Shown here: one piece after another, positions 22,659-33,850 of the stretch
Position numbering within the stretch: position 1 is the stretch's first letter
Layout of the letters: the number at the start of each line of letters is the position of its first letter
Origin: Psococerastis gibbosa
Lineage: Eukaryota; Arthropoda; Insecta; Psocodea; Psocidae
Reading direction: 5' to 3'
DNA: 64,000 nt
Assembly (NCBI GenBank): GCA_963971405.1
Contig: OZ020491.1
Location: 8,922,855-8,986,854 of the forward strand
Notes under the pieces: generated by a model
What the model saw: the letters and a program-made list of their open reading frames with translations, nothing else
Database searches by the model: none
Told to the model about the DNA's origin: nothing
Translations under genes and position numbers: made by a program

Positions 22659-23116
22659 GCAGCCTGATCGAGGCGATTATAATACCGGGGTTAAACAAAT
22701 ACCCTAGGATTATAACAGTAAACAAACAAATTTTGAATAGCACTTTCCATTATAAAATTATCTTGTTTATATTTTTAATACCAGCAGCCTGATCGAGGCG
22801 ATTATAATACCGGTATTTATTTTATCCCCTGGTATTAAAATTGAAAACAAGATAATTTTATAATGGAAAGTGCTATTCAACATTTTTTGTTTACAGTTAT
22901 AATTCTAGGGTATTTATTTAACCCCGGTATTATAATCGCCTCGATCAGGCTACAGGGGATTAAATAAATACCTGTATTTATTTAATCCCCTGGTATTAAA
23001 AATGTAAACAAGATAATTTAATAATGGAAAGTGCTATTCAAAATTTGTTTGTTTCCAGTTTTAATCCTAGGGTATTTATTTAACCCCGGTATTATTATCG
23101 CCTCGATCAGGCTGCA
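22659..23116. mobile_element. Cluster of three MITE copies, head-to-head and tandem
   Basis: Unit A (22659-22785) is in reverse orientation, unit B (22787-22952) is forward and complete, and unit C (about 22955-23116) is forward and lacks its left end. All carry AGCCTGATCGAGGCGATTAT ends and a TATAATGGAAAGTGCTATTC core. A and B form a palindrome of nearly 300 bp that could extrude or be transcribed as a hairpin. The single copy at 44238-44404 shows the intact element is about 167 bp. Confidence 0.85.
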
Positions 23117-23179
23117 GGCATAGTTAGGTAACTCGTTGCTTACGCACTTGAACTAATTTTTGCAAAATTTTGTTGTTTA

Positions 23180-23350
23180 AAGATTAATCGCATACAAACA
23201 ATTTAATGAATGTATCCGATTGACCTCTTCAGTCGCCTCTGTAGGTTAGTACCCGTGTTGAGTTACGACACGTCTCCGAACGCATGGCGTGTAATAGACT
23301 CACACAGGTGCAAGCACGTTACCACCTGGCCTCGAAGTCGATTTACGATT
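23180..23350. repeat. Dispersed repeat Q, copy 2
   Basis: It is a direct-orientation homologue of 21304-21475, about 1.9 kb away, diverged by many substitutions and small indels. Confidence 0.65.
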
Positions 23351-23932
23351 AACGCGGACCCTATTTTGAGCAAGAAGTAATTGACGTAAAATTGTGTATC
23401 ATAGTCATAAACTCATAGTTTTTAATAAATCTGTTAAAAATCTATCACAATATATTACTATTTTGGCAGTCCCTAGTTCGCATTTGTACGCGGCACTCTC
23501 TGGACATGACCGTCCGCCCATGACCCTGCGCATGCGTCATAGCAGCTTCAGACACAGCGGTACCGGCACAGTAATGGAAAGAACAAAAACTGCAAGCTTA
23601 ATGAGTTAATCCCGTAACTACTCAGAAGCAAAATTCTACTGCAGGACCGACAAGAAATGTTTTAATTCATCACTTCGGAATGGTAATCCAGATTGTACCA
23701 TCTGGTTCGGTATGCTTTTTTTTTCTTCAACTGGTATGGTAATACCAAGGTAATCAAATGATGAACATACATCGGATGTAATAAAGTTATGTACATACTG
23801 AATACATTTTAGTACAGCGACAATTTAATTAAAAGTGAAAGTACTTAAACCCGGTAATACCCAAAGTACACCCCTATTTAAAAAAGAGGTAATACCGGGT
23901 GCTCGACAAGACATTAAAGTTATCCGTCTTTT
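23351..23932. other. Unassigned sequence
   Basis: Short frames occur at 23394-23609 and 23835-24059. The latter runs into repeat N and is a chance frame. No gene was recognised. Confidence 0.35.
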
Positions 23933-24575
23933 AGGGAGATTCATCTACCTATTGAGATCTTACCAATGTTCGACTTTCCGAAAATTTCTTCACAACTTTT
24001 CATTTCATGACCCCCTGAGTCTAAAACCACCCTCCGTTCAAAATGTTATATATATATAATGTGTGTATATCGATTTTAGGAAACGCTCGAACTTCCGAAA
24101 ATATTATCTGACTGATGCAACTTGGCACAAAAATTGATCATATTGATCATACAATTGTCTTGATCGAGTTCGTTAACCAGCTAGATCCACTAATTTGTTA
24201 CAAGATGGCGGATTGAAACCTTATATAATTTATATCTCAGTTATTGGTCGCAGAGGAATGAATTAAAATCTGACTGTTGTAAGTCCGTATTATTTACTAC
24301 GATAATGGTGATCAATACTTTTTACGATCAACCATTTTAAGATGGCATCCAGTCAAAGTGAAAATAATTTGATAAGTAAAAGTTTATAGTCGACATTGTG
24401 GTTCGAAATTTGGAACACAAGAGTGCATTGTGTCTTGATGTTGTGGTGGGGAAAAGAATGAATTATTATTTTTATTTTTATCTACATACATAGCACAGAG
24501 GAAAAGCAGAGTGTGCGCTTGCATGGAATCTCCCTACACCTGAGCGGACAGAGCCGAAAGAATTTTTTTATATTG
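23933..24575 (+). repeat. Dispersed repeat N, copy 2
   Basis: It is the reverse complement of 11821-12430 over its whole length, including TAGGGAGATTCATCTACC at one end and CGGACAGAGCCGAAAG at the other. The copies have different local indels (for example a TA run at 24045-24060). Confidence 0.7.
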
Positions 24576-24775
24576 CAGATCGAAACCGGTTTGGTATGGT
24601 AGGTCTTACTATCTTTAGCTTGTAGTTTCCCCTACTTTTTTAACCTGCGGTTTCAAATTGCGTCCCTCTTGTTACACCTTCCTCTTCCTGCACCCCTAGA
24701 ACTGCCTTCTACTGCGCACAAAAAGCTTACGATTTTACATGGTCGTAGCCTTGATTCTCGAGAACAGGAACGAAA

Positions 24776-24784
24776 ACTTACCTG
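24776..24784 (-). promoter_or_regulatory. Recursive splice site (ratchet point) 1
   Basis: Read on the minus strand, TTATTTCTTTTTTCAG is followed directly by GTAAGT. An acceptor fused to a consensus donor is the hallmark of recursive splicing in long insect introns: the spliceosome joins here, regenerates a donor, and repeats downstream. A branch-point-like ACTTAAT lies about 20 bases upstream. The flanks show no known repeat. Confidence 0.6.
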
Positions 24785-24799
24785 AAAAAAGAAATAACA

Positions 24800-26747
24800 T
24801 ATTAAGTCATTATGACAATGCCAAGCAAAATGTAATTAACATAGGAAATTTCCTTTTGTAAAGTAGTCGCAGGTTACATTAAAACTGTCAAGTAACATCC
24901 ATATCTGAAAAAGCTACGAATAAAGGGTAGCCTTTCACCATAACAGGTGAAGAAAACTATAATACTAAAAAAAGACAATGGGACATAGCGTAGCTTAATC
25001 GGATTCGATTAAATACCGCACGTAAGATCAGGTTACTAGATTGCAAGACGTACAATCCTCGAATGTTACCCTTAAGCTGTAAAGGAAATCGGGACAAATG
25101 ATACTCAAAAGTTCGGTATCTTATATGTTAAATCGTCTCCAATTCCACCATTTCAATACCGTCTCTAACAATTGTATCGAGTGACTAAGAATGTAACCAT
25201 TAATCTCTTTTCTACACAAAGACTAGAGTATGAGAGCGGATTTAGAGGGTGGGGGTTCGGTATTAATGTATAATTTATTATCATTATAATTTATTAATGT
25301 ATAATAGTTACAATAATTACAATATTAGCATATATATACGCAGTATTACCGTTTTAAATGTGGCTCACACTCTGTACCTTGTAGGACTTGTATCGTAAAA
25401 CCCCACGTGAGCCTCATATGAGAGAACTGGCAAACACTCTCCCCCATTAGTGTTGGCATTCTTTACGTACTATTTATTCCAACAGATGATTAATGGACTA
25501 AAAAATTAAATAGCCATAATACATAATCTCAATTCGCGTAGCCGTAGGGCTGGCAAAGGCGGATGTGAAGAACAATATCAGAGCAAATTACGTTACACAT
25601 TAATTTGCAACGGGCGTCAACCAGAAGAGAGAATTGCATTTGAACCTGTCCGCCACCGAGGTGAGGGAGGAGAAAGTCTCGGCAAATTTATATTTGTCTG
25701 ATATTGACGGGCATACAGTCAAATGCCGCTCACAGATCGAAATACATACTGTATTGCAATTTTATATTACGTTATAGCCAAGTAGGTTATGACCAGGCCT
25801 TACCACTCCTACGGGGGACAACTGTAAAACGTGAAGCCAATGCTCAGTTATACCAATGGGAACACCACACGGGAAGGAACCTGAGAGTGCGGCCGAAGAA
25901 GGAATTCGGAAAACTTGGCCACATTTCCCCCTTAGTTTAACCTTTTCACCCATACTTAGCTTATGGTTAGGCGCAATCTATTAGATTTTATTATCGTTGG
26001 TTGTGCCGGATAAGTTACCATTCGATTAGCCCTAAAAGGCATGTCTAACTGTACATCTTAGCTAAGCGATATTTCTATAATAAAAAGGTATGTATGTCGG
26101 CCAGTACTTTGCACTTCAATTTTTGTAGTATTTTCGCATAATCCTGAATCACATGCAGACCACCTCGGAATTTGGTAATATTGCTAGAAATTAGGATATG
26201 AATGTAGGATCAAGGAACAGCATCGACTTTGAAACAGTACTTAAAAAATTACTAGAATTTCAAAAAAAAATGTTGTTAGGGAAAACACTGAAGTTAACGT
26301 GCTGGGACAGCTTTTTACTCGTCCGTTCCGAAGAATTATATTTACACTCACCCAGCCCGATGCCCCGTACAGAAAAATGGAGCGGGGCGTACATTCACAC
26401 AACACAGACCACAAAACTCGGTAATGCTCATTATTGTCATTAATAGTCCGTGCCGATATATTTTTATTTGCCTTTAGCTCATCGAGATTTGCTCAAGTTA
26501 TTAAGCCTCACACTTGCCGGAACAGTCCACACATGCGGATTAACAACGCAGTATGCTCCAATTACTAAATAAACAAAGCGACAATGACGTTCATGATTCC
26601 AATGAAATAGATGGCACAGGTCACGGAGTAGCATACTGCTGCAAATTCATCAGAACGACGGAACAAAACAAAATTATGATAAAGCACATGCTATTAGTCT
26701 CACATGATTTGCCTTGGCGACTTTGGGAGACAGAGGAAAGTCGTCGT
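24800..26747. other. Unassigned sequence
   Basis: Several short frames (25704-25953 on both strands, 26198-26443) have no recognisable domain. A TA-rich stretch lies at 25255-25330. No element was identified. Confidence 0.35.
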
Positions 26748-26763
26748 CGTTGTAGTAGTAGTA

Positions 26764-26795
<32 letters not shown>

Positions 26796-26846
26796 GATAG
26801 TAGTAGTTGTGGTAGTAGTACAAGTAGTTGTGGTAGCAGTAGTCTT
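26748..26846. repeat. (TAG)n-type trinucleotide repeat
   Basis: About 33 imperfect AGT/TAG units. It yields poly-Ser, poly-Val and poly-Thr frames on both strands, which are artefacts. Confidence 0.95.
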
Positions 26847-26879
26847 CTTCGTTAGTTGCTTCCTTTCACTATTCTCAAA

Positions 26880-27140
26880 AGCCATCCCGCATGGACTGCC
26901 AAGGGGCGTCAAGGTAGATACCTTCAGGATGGCAACCGGTCACGATTACCTACCGAGCTACCTGAGTGGACTTAGCAGGATCCCCCATCTGGCCCCTTCT
27001 GTACATAGGCTGAGGCACATCCCACCACCTGTCCGACAGGAGGGATCTGGACGACGATGAGAACTCCTTCCAGCAACGGTCGAGACTCCTCCGGGCAACG
27101 CGACGTTTGATTTTAGAAATATTACGTTGGATTAGCAGCC
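26880..27140 (+). pseudogene. Non-LTR retrotransposon C-terminal zinc-knuckle region (relic)
   Basis: One frame reads VDTFRMATGHDYLPSYL and another, after a frameshift, reads LSDRRDLDDDENSFQQRS and RLLRATRRLI. In many non-LTR elements an FRLxTGHxxL motif precedes a cysteine-rich knuckle and then a HLLxCP segment. Here the cysteines are lost and at least one frameshift is present. A better-kept relative of this region lies at 54795-55045. Confidence 0.5.
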
Positions 27141-27775
27141 TCAAGTATTATTCTCAACTGAAACCCATTAGGTATTAGCGCGGCCTGCTGAGGAACTTAG
27201 CCCTCTTCGGCTCTTCCATGTCAATGGTGCTGGCCCAGTCGGTTTCTGCAGAGCGTTATTATGGCAGATTGGGAACATGACTCGCATTGGGGCTGCCACT
27301 TCGCCGTCACAGACTTCCAAGAGTCCCCACTGTGATTTCTTCTTCAAACAATCTGCAGTAGAAATCAGCTCCTGCTGCCCCTGTTTGTCAGCCAGGAAAA
27401 TAAACTTGCTTCTTAGTTTCGTTCAATTACAAATCAAGAAGAGAACATACAAGTAGTTGCGTAAGACGTAAACTGTGCGAAATTATCAATCATTCAGTTC
27501 ACAAGTGCAAGCAGCATCAGCAAACATTTGTCTGATGGTCAAAGTAGCAAAGTGTCTTTTTATCGTTCAAGGAAAGCAAGCTTAACGGGAGAGCTAAAGG
27601 TTAAGAAGTGAGAGGTTATTACTTATTCGTTCATATTATCACAGGTCGCAATGGAATTAAAAACGGCTTATCTTTACTTTACACACTCGTATGTCTCAGA
27701 CATTTTCGCCTGCATGCAACTTAATAGCCTTGAATGGTACTGGTACTTATAGACTCAAGACTGTCATTTTTCAGC
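27141..27775. other. Unassigned sequence
   Basis: No gene or element was recognised. Confidence 0.35.
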
Positions 27776-27967
27776 CATGTAGAGTAGTTGAACGAACTCT
27801 GACTTTCACCCGAAAGGTGGTTGGTTCGAGTCCTACACTATAGTTACATTTACTGGCCACGCTTTGGAGGGCATGTGGTGGTCCCGGGTTTTCCTAGTTG
27901 AGTGTAAGAGAGGGCTTTATAGCCCTAAATAGAAAAAAAACGCCATTATTTATTTATTTTATTTATT
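27776..27967 (+). repeat. tRNA-derived SINE, near complete
   Basis: The head has CATGTAGAGTAGTTGAACGA and a B box GGTTGGTTCGAGTCC. The body has GGCCACGCTTTGGAGGGCAT, and the tail has TTCCTAGTTGAGTGTAAGAG, GGGCTTTATAGCCCTA and ATTTATTT. Elements of this type are transcribed by polymerase III and mobilised by a non-LTR retrotransposon. It is the same family as 44949-45146. Confidence 0.85.
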
Positions 27968-28719
27968 GGACAGTCTAAAAAAGTCTGTCCTCCAATTTTA
28001 GATGTTATAGATGTATTGATGAGAGTCCGTGGACGTCTAGGTCGATTGATGTGACAAAGGCTCAAATTATACGCGATGAAATCCATTTTGTTATTAGCGC
28101 AAACATACTTTGCCATGAAATCAATTAAATGTGAAACCCGAAATTTAATGAAACACAAGATCGAGGCCGTGAACTTATGCTGATATTTTTTCATGCTTTT
28201 AATTTGAACCAGTCTAGAGGCTAAGGCCTGATGGCTACCATTGAGAGTCATTCAAAGCCATACAGACTATGTGGTTGTAAGAGTAGTAGTAGTTTGGGAA
28301 AATAGAACTCAGGCGGCAAATTGGTCCCTTAAGTCCTTCCCTTAGTCACCATTCCATGCCAATGGCTTGCCTGAACCCGGCCACATCATGAGGTCCATGA
28401 TTTAACCCGCAGTCATACAGACAATAATAATGATAATGCAAGTAAATATTTCTACCAGGGGCGTCATTTAGGGTCCTCAGTTGTCCACAGCTTTCAGAAA
28501 AAATGTTAATATATTCTGAGGGTATTAGGGCATGCTAAAAGTTCTAACTAAGTAACCAAGTTAAGTCTGTCCTATGGGCCCACACCGTGGCCTGGGACTG
28601 TGTCCAACCATACTACTACTAAGTAACCAAGTGATGACAGCTTAACAAGGAAAGTACTATTAACTGCTCCCGCTCCCTCTCCCTTCAGAGAACAAAATTG
28701 AAAAGAGACTCCAATTACA
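27968..28719. other. Unassigned sequence
   Basis: A 101-codon minus frame at 27946-28251 has no recognised domain. No repeat was identified. Confidence 0.35.
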
Positions 28720-28830
28720 TGGATTTTGACTCTTGAGCAGAAACTGAGTGACAAAAAGCTTTCTATTATTGGGTATCGAACCACACGACTTCTAGAGCAG
28801 CTCAATTGCTCTACTCTAGGTACCCCGCAC
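28720..28830 (-). repeat. tRNA-like SINE head (decayed)
   Basis: On the minus strand TAGAGTAGAGCAATTGAGCT resembles an A box and anticodon arm, and GTGGTTCGATACCC resembles a B box. The T and acceptor stems do not pair, so this is not an active tRNA gene. Confidence 0.5.
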
Positions 28831-28839
28831 AACAATGAT

Positions 28840-31245
28840 AAAGGGGACCTACATTATGAAAACAAAATATCAAAATTTATTAAAAATACACGAATTCAAT
28901 ATTAATGTTACTCACAGAGCAAATTCGTCATCACAGTAGCAGTATCTCTTGAATTGAAGAAAGCATTGCGAGTTGTGCAAAAGGTCTCGAGGTGAAAGGT
29001 CACTCGTCCACATTATTGGAGCCATTTCCTAATACAGCAATAACTTAACGTGGCATACACAGTAGAAGCGCCGTGGAAAAACTCAATGCCAATGGGGTTA
29101 TCACTCAAGGTCATCCTAAGTGCACCAAATATGCCAGGAAACACTATAGTTCATACAAATTACAAACCGAGGAATAATACGCAGTTCTCCGAATAGAAGG
29201 CACGTTTCGGCAGCATTTCGAACACTGCGTAGGCCAAAATTGCGAACGAAGTTAGCCCAGAGTGGACCTTCGACCGCTCTGACAAAGCCTCGCCATCAAG
29301 CTCAATTTTCAGTCCCAGCATGCCAAGCTTCACAGAAAAGCAAACTTGGTGCAGATATTCCTTGAGCTGGGCCACCTTATCCTACACTCGCTGCTTCCGA
29401 GTCGTCATCAGCTTTCGTTCCCCCTATCTTGGGGTGCATGCCCGCCAGCGCTTGGCTCTCAGTCTCAGTTTTATATTATATCTCAGATTGCTACTGCTTA
29501 ACACTAAAATTTAAACGGCCTTAAATTACAGGATTAGAATATGTCGCCGTTCTCTTGAGGTGTGTTCAATACCTGTCGGCGTGTTTTAAAGACCCCCCCC
29601 CCCTCGGAATATCCTACGCCTTTTCGCTTAGCCACTATCGACTGTTCAGAAACTATGATCTCACTTGTTTATCAAAAATCGTTATTGAAAGCTACCTTAA
29701 ATGTTACCCATTATAGAGGCTTCCACGAAAAATTCGTCACTGCAGCAGAGAGTAATCTCGCCGCAATCATCGGGCAACCATTGCGGACGTCCAGATCGTG
29801 CGAGCCATCTCATTTTGCCCACAATATTGGTTTATCGTGACCTCAACAGTGGGGAAGAGCATGACTGAAGCTGTTTACCTGACCCAGACAAATGCATCCG
29901 ACTCCGACTTCTTCATTAACCCGTCATCGTTCTCAAAGAAACAACAATGAACCCGGACCCGCGAATTTTCTCACATATCTACCCACCGACAAAACTAATA
30001 GTTGTAACACATTCAAGACTGTCCACAACGACTTCCAGATCTAATTCCGTTTGGGCTTTTCACACGACGTTGCACCATATATTTGACCTGCAAAGTACAT
30101 GTCAACTGTTCAGCTAATTTCTTCTTCTAATGAGACTGAGCTTGAAGGTACTCAAGTTACCATAAAAACCAGCACTAAACTGTTAGACCTCGGGTGAAGG
30201 TGTGGGTGCAATAATTAGTCCATAAAGGACTCCGCTTACCCACTGTAATCGCACTGCATAACCTCACACATAAAAGCAGCAAAAATGCAATATTGCACAG
30301 CATAAATAATACAAACTTAAAGCGTTACAATGGCGTTGCACCGCGAAAATCCCCACTTGACTCCACTGATGCGGGAAAACCTTCCAAATCTAACAGAAAC
30401 TCCAATAAAGCCACCAGCTCTAAAACTAACAATTCAACATAAGAATGCAATCCTGACGATTACACCTACTTAATTGCATTCAGTGAAGCGGAGCAAGAAT
30501 AAGAAAGGTCTTTTCGCCATTCGCCGACTATGGTCCTATCGATTGTATCCGTACAGCCAGGACTATTTATCACCGCTATTCAGAACTACCACTCTACCCA
30601 AAAATAGTATAAAAGGGACTTTGTGGAGAGATTTGCACGGAAAGTCTTCTGTGCTAGACAATTTTGACAAAACACGGCCACCGTTCCACTGTCTATATGA
30701 GAAGTTCATCTATTTGAATTACGCATTGCCTCAAAAGTAATGTCAATATTTTATTTTACCATATTTAACCATACGTCTCATCTCGATCTGCTTGCGAGGG
30801 AATAGAAGAGAGGGTGAGGAAACAAATCTGCCTTCACTCTTCACGCCAAATGCCTCCGAGGAGCCGGAGGATTAGGACATGCTTGTAAGTGTTTTCCTTG
30901 GCTTGAGTTCGAAAAACAATCCGCACTGCTACCGAGACTGTTATAAAGCTTAAGGGGTCGGCGGCTGGAGAACACGCCAATGAAGAAGGCCGCTCTATGT
31001 GTCTAGGGGAGGGGATGAGATATCTTTGTAAAAACTGTCTTCTTCATGAGTCAGAGTGCTACAGTTCGGGGTGAGCTTCGGCAACTCGCGCCGCCTCTCT
31101 CCAAGCATCCCTTTGTAAAAACTGGAAATAAAAATCTTCAGCTAAACCTGTGTCAATAATATTTTTCGCCAACTTTATGGACAATTCGACCAAAACGCTG
31201 AAGGACCAAAAAGCCCCCTCCTACACCCAACAAGAAAGGCTCTTA
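28840..31245. other. Unassigned sequence with C11 tract
   Basis: An 11-base C tract lies at 29593-29603. Frames at 29160-29375 (-), 29562-29840 (+) and 30474-30740 (+) lack recognised domains or splice context. Nothing identified. Confidence 0.35.
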
Positions 31246-31335
31246 TTTACATGTCCTCCGAAGCATGGCCAGAAAATGTAGGAAGTAGAGAACTCGAACC
31301 AACAACCTTTCGAGTGAAAATCAGAGATAGATGTA
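31246..31335 (-). repeat. SINE head fragment
   Basis: On the minus strand it carries TTTCACTCGAAAGGTTGTTG, GTTCGAGTTC (B box) and CATTTTCTGGCCATGCTTCG, matching the heads at 44949 and 35258. The tail is missing. Confidence 0.8.
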
Positions 31336-31542
31336 ATGGGTAAGCCGACTCGACGTGAGCTGAAATAGGGCAGGGAATATTATGCAAGGATTAAGGAACC
31401 CGCCTTAAAAAGTTGTCAAGTCACTAATCTCATGTGTCCAGCACCTATAAGGTGTGGTCCTAGCCAGGCTGTTGCATGGCACAACAATTGTCCCGAACAG
31501 GTTAGTGAACCTTTTAAAGAGCCCAATTCACTACAGATCCGG

Positions 31543-31865
31543 TCCAGCGAGACAAGCCAAATTGTAATGGGGACCATTGAACACCCGTCAGATGGTGGAT
31601 TAAAGAAGAAGACGAAAATCCATTTATTTGGGTATCTCGCTGTTTTGGACAGTTAATGGACAGGGGACCCTAGGTATCACTGACTGGCCAATCCAGTGAG
31701 ATAAGCCAAATTGTAATGTCAAGGGGATCATTGAAAATCCCTTAGAGGGAAAATGATGGATTGAGGTTATGAAAGGCGAAAATCCATTCTTTGGGGCATG
31801 GAATTGGATTGGAAAGTCCATGAAAAGGGGACCCAGGGCGTTACTGCCTGGCCAATCTAGCAATA
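31543..31865 (+). repeat. Imperfect tandem duplication, unit about 150-165 bp
   Basis: Two adjacent copies start at 31543 and 31692 with TCCAGYGAGAYAAGCCAAAT. Each contains GAAAATCCATT-TTTGGG, a GGACAGGGGACCC-like block and CTGGCCAATC. The copies are diverged, so the duplication is old. Confidence 0.75.
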
Positions 31866-32440
31866 TAAATTAATTAGCAATTAAAAGCCTTGAAGTACGT
31901 ATATTATCTGCAACAACAGCCACGTATACGCTACTAAAATCGAAGAAACACAACGTTTCATGTCTGTTTATTGCTTGTCACACTGTAACCTCGTAAATAT
32001 TGGAGAAAAATATTAATTTAGTATTATTAAACGCATTAAACTTGTTAATTGTAAATTAATATGCAAAATGCAATTATAAATATACACATAATTATAAGGA
32101 ACCCATTAAAAAGAGCATTAAAAAAGCCGTTAACAGGTCATAAATTATAAGCTGATTTTTAAACCCGTAATATTGAACGATTTGTTTCATATTACAACAT
32201 AACTATAATAAATAAAACATGATTTTCACTAGTATATGAGTGCGTGTCATACTGTATATAGCCATGAGGCAGTAAAAATTTGCCTACCTGATAATTTAAA
32301 TATTTTAGTATAGTATGGTTGTGTATTTCCATATTAAATATCACAAAGCCCGGTTTCACCCTAATCCAAAGCATTGTCAATACATGGGTCATGATTGTCA
32401 GAAACTCCATTATCCCTGTTCTGGCATGATTTTGGGCGTA
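31866..32440. other. Unassigned AT-rich sequence
   Basis: No element or gene was recognised apart from the extension of the minus frame discussed at 32500. Confidence 0.35.
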
Positions 32441-32760
32441 ATATAGCAGTGGTGTACCCCGGGTCCCCGGGAGTGTGATAATCGTCCTCCCAACTTCACC
32501 TGCAGCTCGCTTCCGCATTCTAACAGCACACGACTAACTCCAAGTGCACCTACACAGAATCGGCCCGGCGGCAGACAATGTCATCTTTCCACTCTGTCAG
32601 ACAGTGAGGATGGAGGGAGGGAGCCCACTCGTCTAATAACTGTCCCCAGCTGCAAATCAACAGCATTACCGGCAGACACAAGGAGGCTCGGCGCCGGACT
32701 GAACAGCCTTGGACGGGCGCTGGATTCAGTAAACAATAGTGATGTTTATCCAAACATATA
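32441..32760 (-). other. GC-rich block, candidate alternative first exon
   Basis: This block is clearly richer in G+C than its surroundings. On the minus strand there is an initiator-like TTCAGTCC near 32697-32704, an upstream in-frame stop, an ATG at 32518, and after six codons a donor-like CAG/GTGAAGT (exon edge 32500). Without splicing, the ATG opens a 108-codon frame (to 32192) with RGTPLLYYAQNH, which faintly recalls an ankyrin repeat but lacks the rest. The block lies on the same strand as the three ratchet points. No gene can be named. Confidence 0.3.
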
Positions 32761-32766
32761 TTTTTG

Positions 32767-32957
32767 GCTTTCCAATTTATACGTAGTATAAGGAAATTTT
32801 CGATTCCGAGATTTCAACGAATTTAAACGTTTTACGAGGCCCCAGGAACCCAAAAAAGTGGTTTTGTGTCTGTCTGTAGTTCTGTCTGTTCATCGATTTT
32901 GATGAAATTTGGCATGTAGGTACACAAAACTCATACCTCGAGACAATTTTTTTTATT
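32767..32957 (-). mobile_element. Family M element, 3' fragment
   Basis: On the minus strand it ends TACGTATAAATTGGAAAGC and contains CATCGATTTCC-like, TGTCTGTC and GGTTCCTGGGGCCTCG-type blocks of family M. The left two-thirds are missing. Confidence 0.85.
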
Positions 32958-33029
32958 TACCGTTGTGGCTTTAGCTTGCTGCGGATCAACAAGTCCGTGA
33001 ATAAGAACCTTATCCCGTTCGGACCTCCC

Positions 33030-33310
33030 ATGAAACCCAATAGTTAACAGAAACTAAAAATTCCAAACATGTCAACACTGTCCGTATCCCTCTGGGTGTT
33101 CCACAGACCACAACTAAATCCACCAACAGGCCATTAATCCTAGGCCGAATCCGGCTCAAAATGGCCATTCGACTTATGGCCGGCTGTCCACTCGGCTGCG
33201 GGGTGTCTTTGGCGGCGCGCGGTCGAGCCAAGTGCCAATTAATTGGCTCGGAGCTCCCGTTGGACGCGGCACGCAGTGTCTTGTGTGTAGCCAGGCTCCC
33301 GGCTATATGA
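33030..33310. other. GC- and CpG-rich segment
   Basis: The core GGCGGCGCGCGGTCGAGCC (about 33210-33228) stands out in an AT-rich window. A 73-codon minus frame covers part of it but has no recognised domain. It may be promoter-like, but no TATA box or initiator is convincing. Confidence 0.3.
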
Positions 33311-33581
33311 AGCCTTCATTGTTTTATAACAGTCCATTTAATACGCCATTGTTGTTATCCGCCTTCTAAGGTAACTATCTGTAGTTAATAACAGTACTAT
33401 TATTCATTCGATGATGTGTAGAGCGAAGAGTTAACATTTTTTAATGAGTTCACAAGTATACTGTTTATGGGCCGCAAACTATTCACACAATTGACGGTGG
33501 TAGCGACTAACGAAGGTGTTCAAATAGAACCATGGGTTTGTAAATCACAGCTAGTCTTCGACTTAAGATTATTGCTAGTAA

Positions 33582-33721
33582 GGCGGCGTTTCCATTGACC
33601 TCGTATTGCAGAATGCACATGACGTTGACGAGGTAGCAGACATCATTAATAAGTCTTTAATGTCTGCTACCACGTCAACGTCGTGTGCATTCTGCAATAC
33701 GAGGTCAATGGAAACGCCGCC
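33582..33721. mobile_element. Near-perfect palindromic MITE (140 bp)
   Basis: The inverted arms are about 62 bp with only about two differences. They start GGCGGCGTTTCCATTGACC and run through GAGGTAGCAGACAT. TAA flanks both sides (33579-33581, 33722-33724). The few differences between the arms suggest a young insertion. It is the uninterrupted form of the outer element at 692-1077. Confidence 0.9.
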
Positions 33722-33783
33722 TAAAGTCAGAACAAGTAGAGTATTGTGGATCAGTTGCGTCTTATTCTTCCAACAATTTTAAA

Positions 33784-33850
33784 CATGTCGAGTAGTAGTG
33801 ATACGGACTCCCTACAGTTGTTGGTTCGAGTCCCACAATTCCTATAGTAT
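33784..33850 (+). repeat. SINE head fragment
   Basis: CATGTCGAGTAGTAGTGATA, GGACTCC and the B box TTGTTGGTTCGAGTCC match the heads at 35258 and 44949. The rest is missing. Confidence 0.7.

Noticed and set aside
26553-27060. Frames with poly-Ser, poly-Val or poly-Thr
   Set aside because: They are translations of the trinucleotide repeat at 26748-26846.
28720-28830. tRNA gene
   Set aside because: A and B boxes are recognisable but the acceptor and T stems do not pair; treated as a SINE head.
32192-32518. Ankyrin-repeat protein
   Set aside because: Only a short RGTPLLYYAQNH-like phrase resembles the repeat; there is no second repeat and the ATG is followed closely by a donor site.
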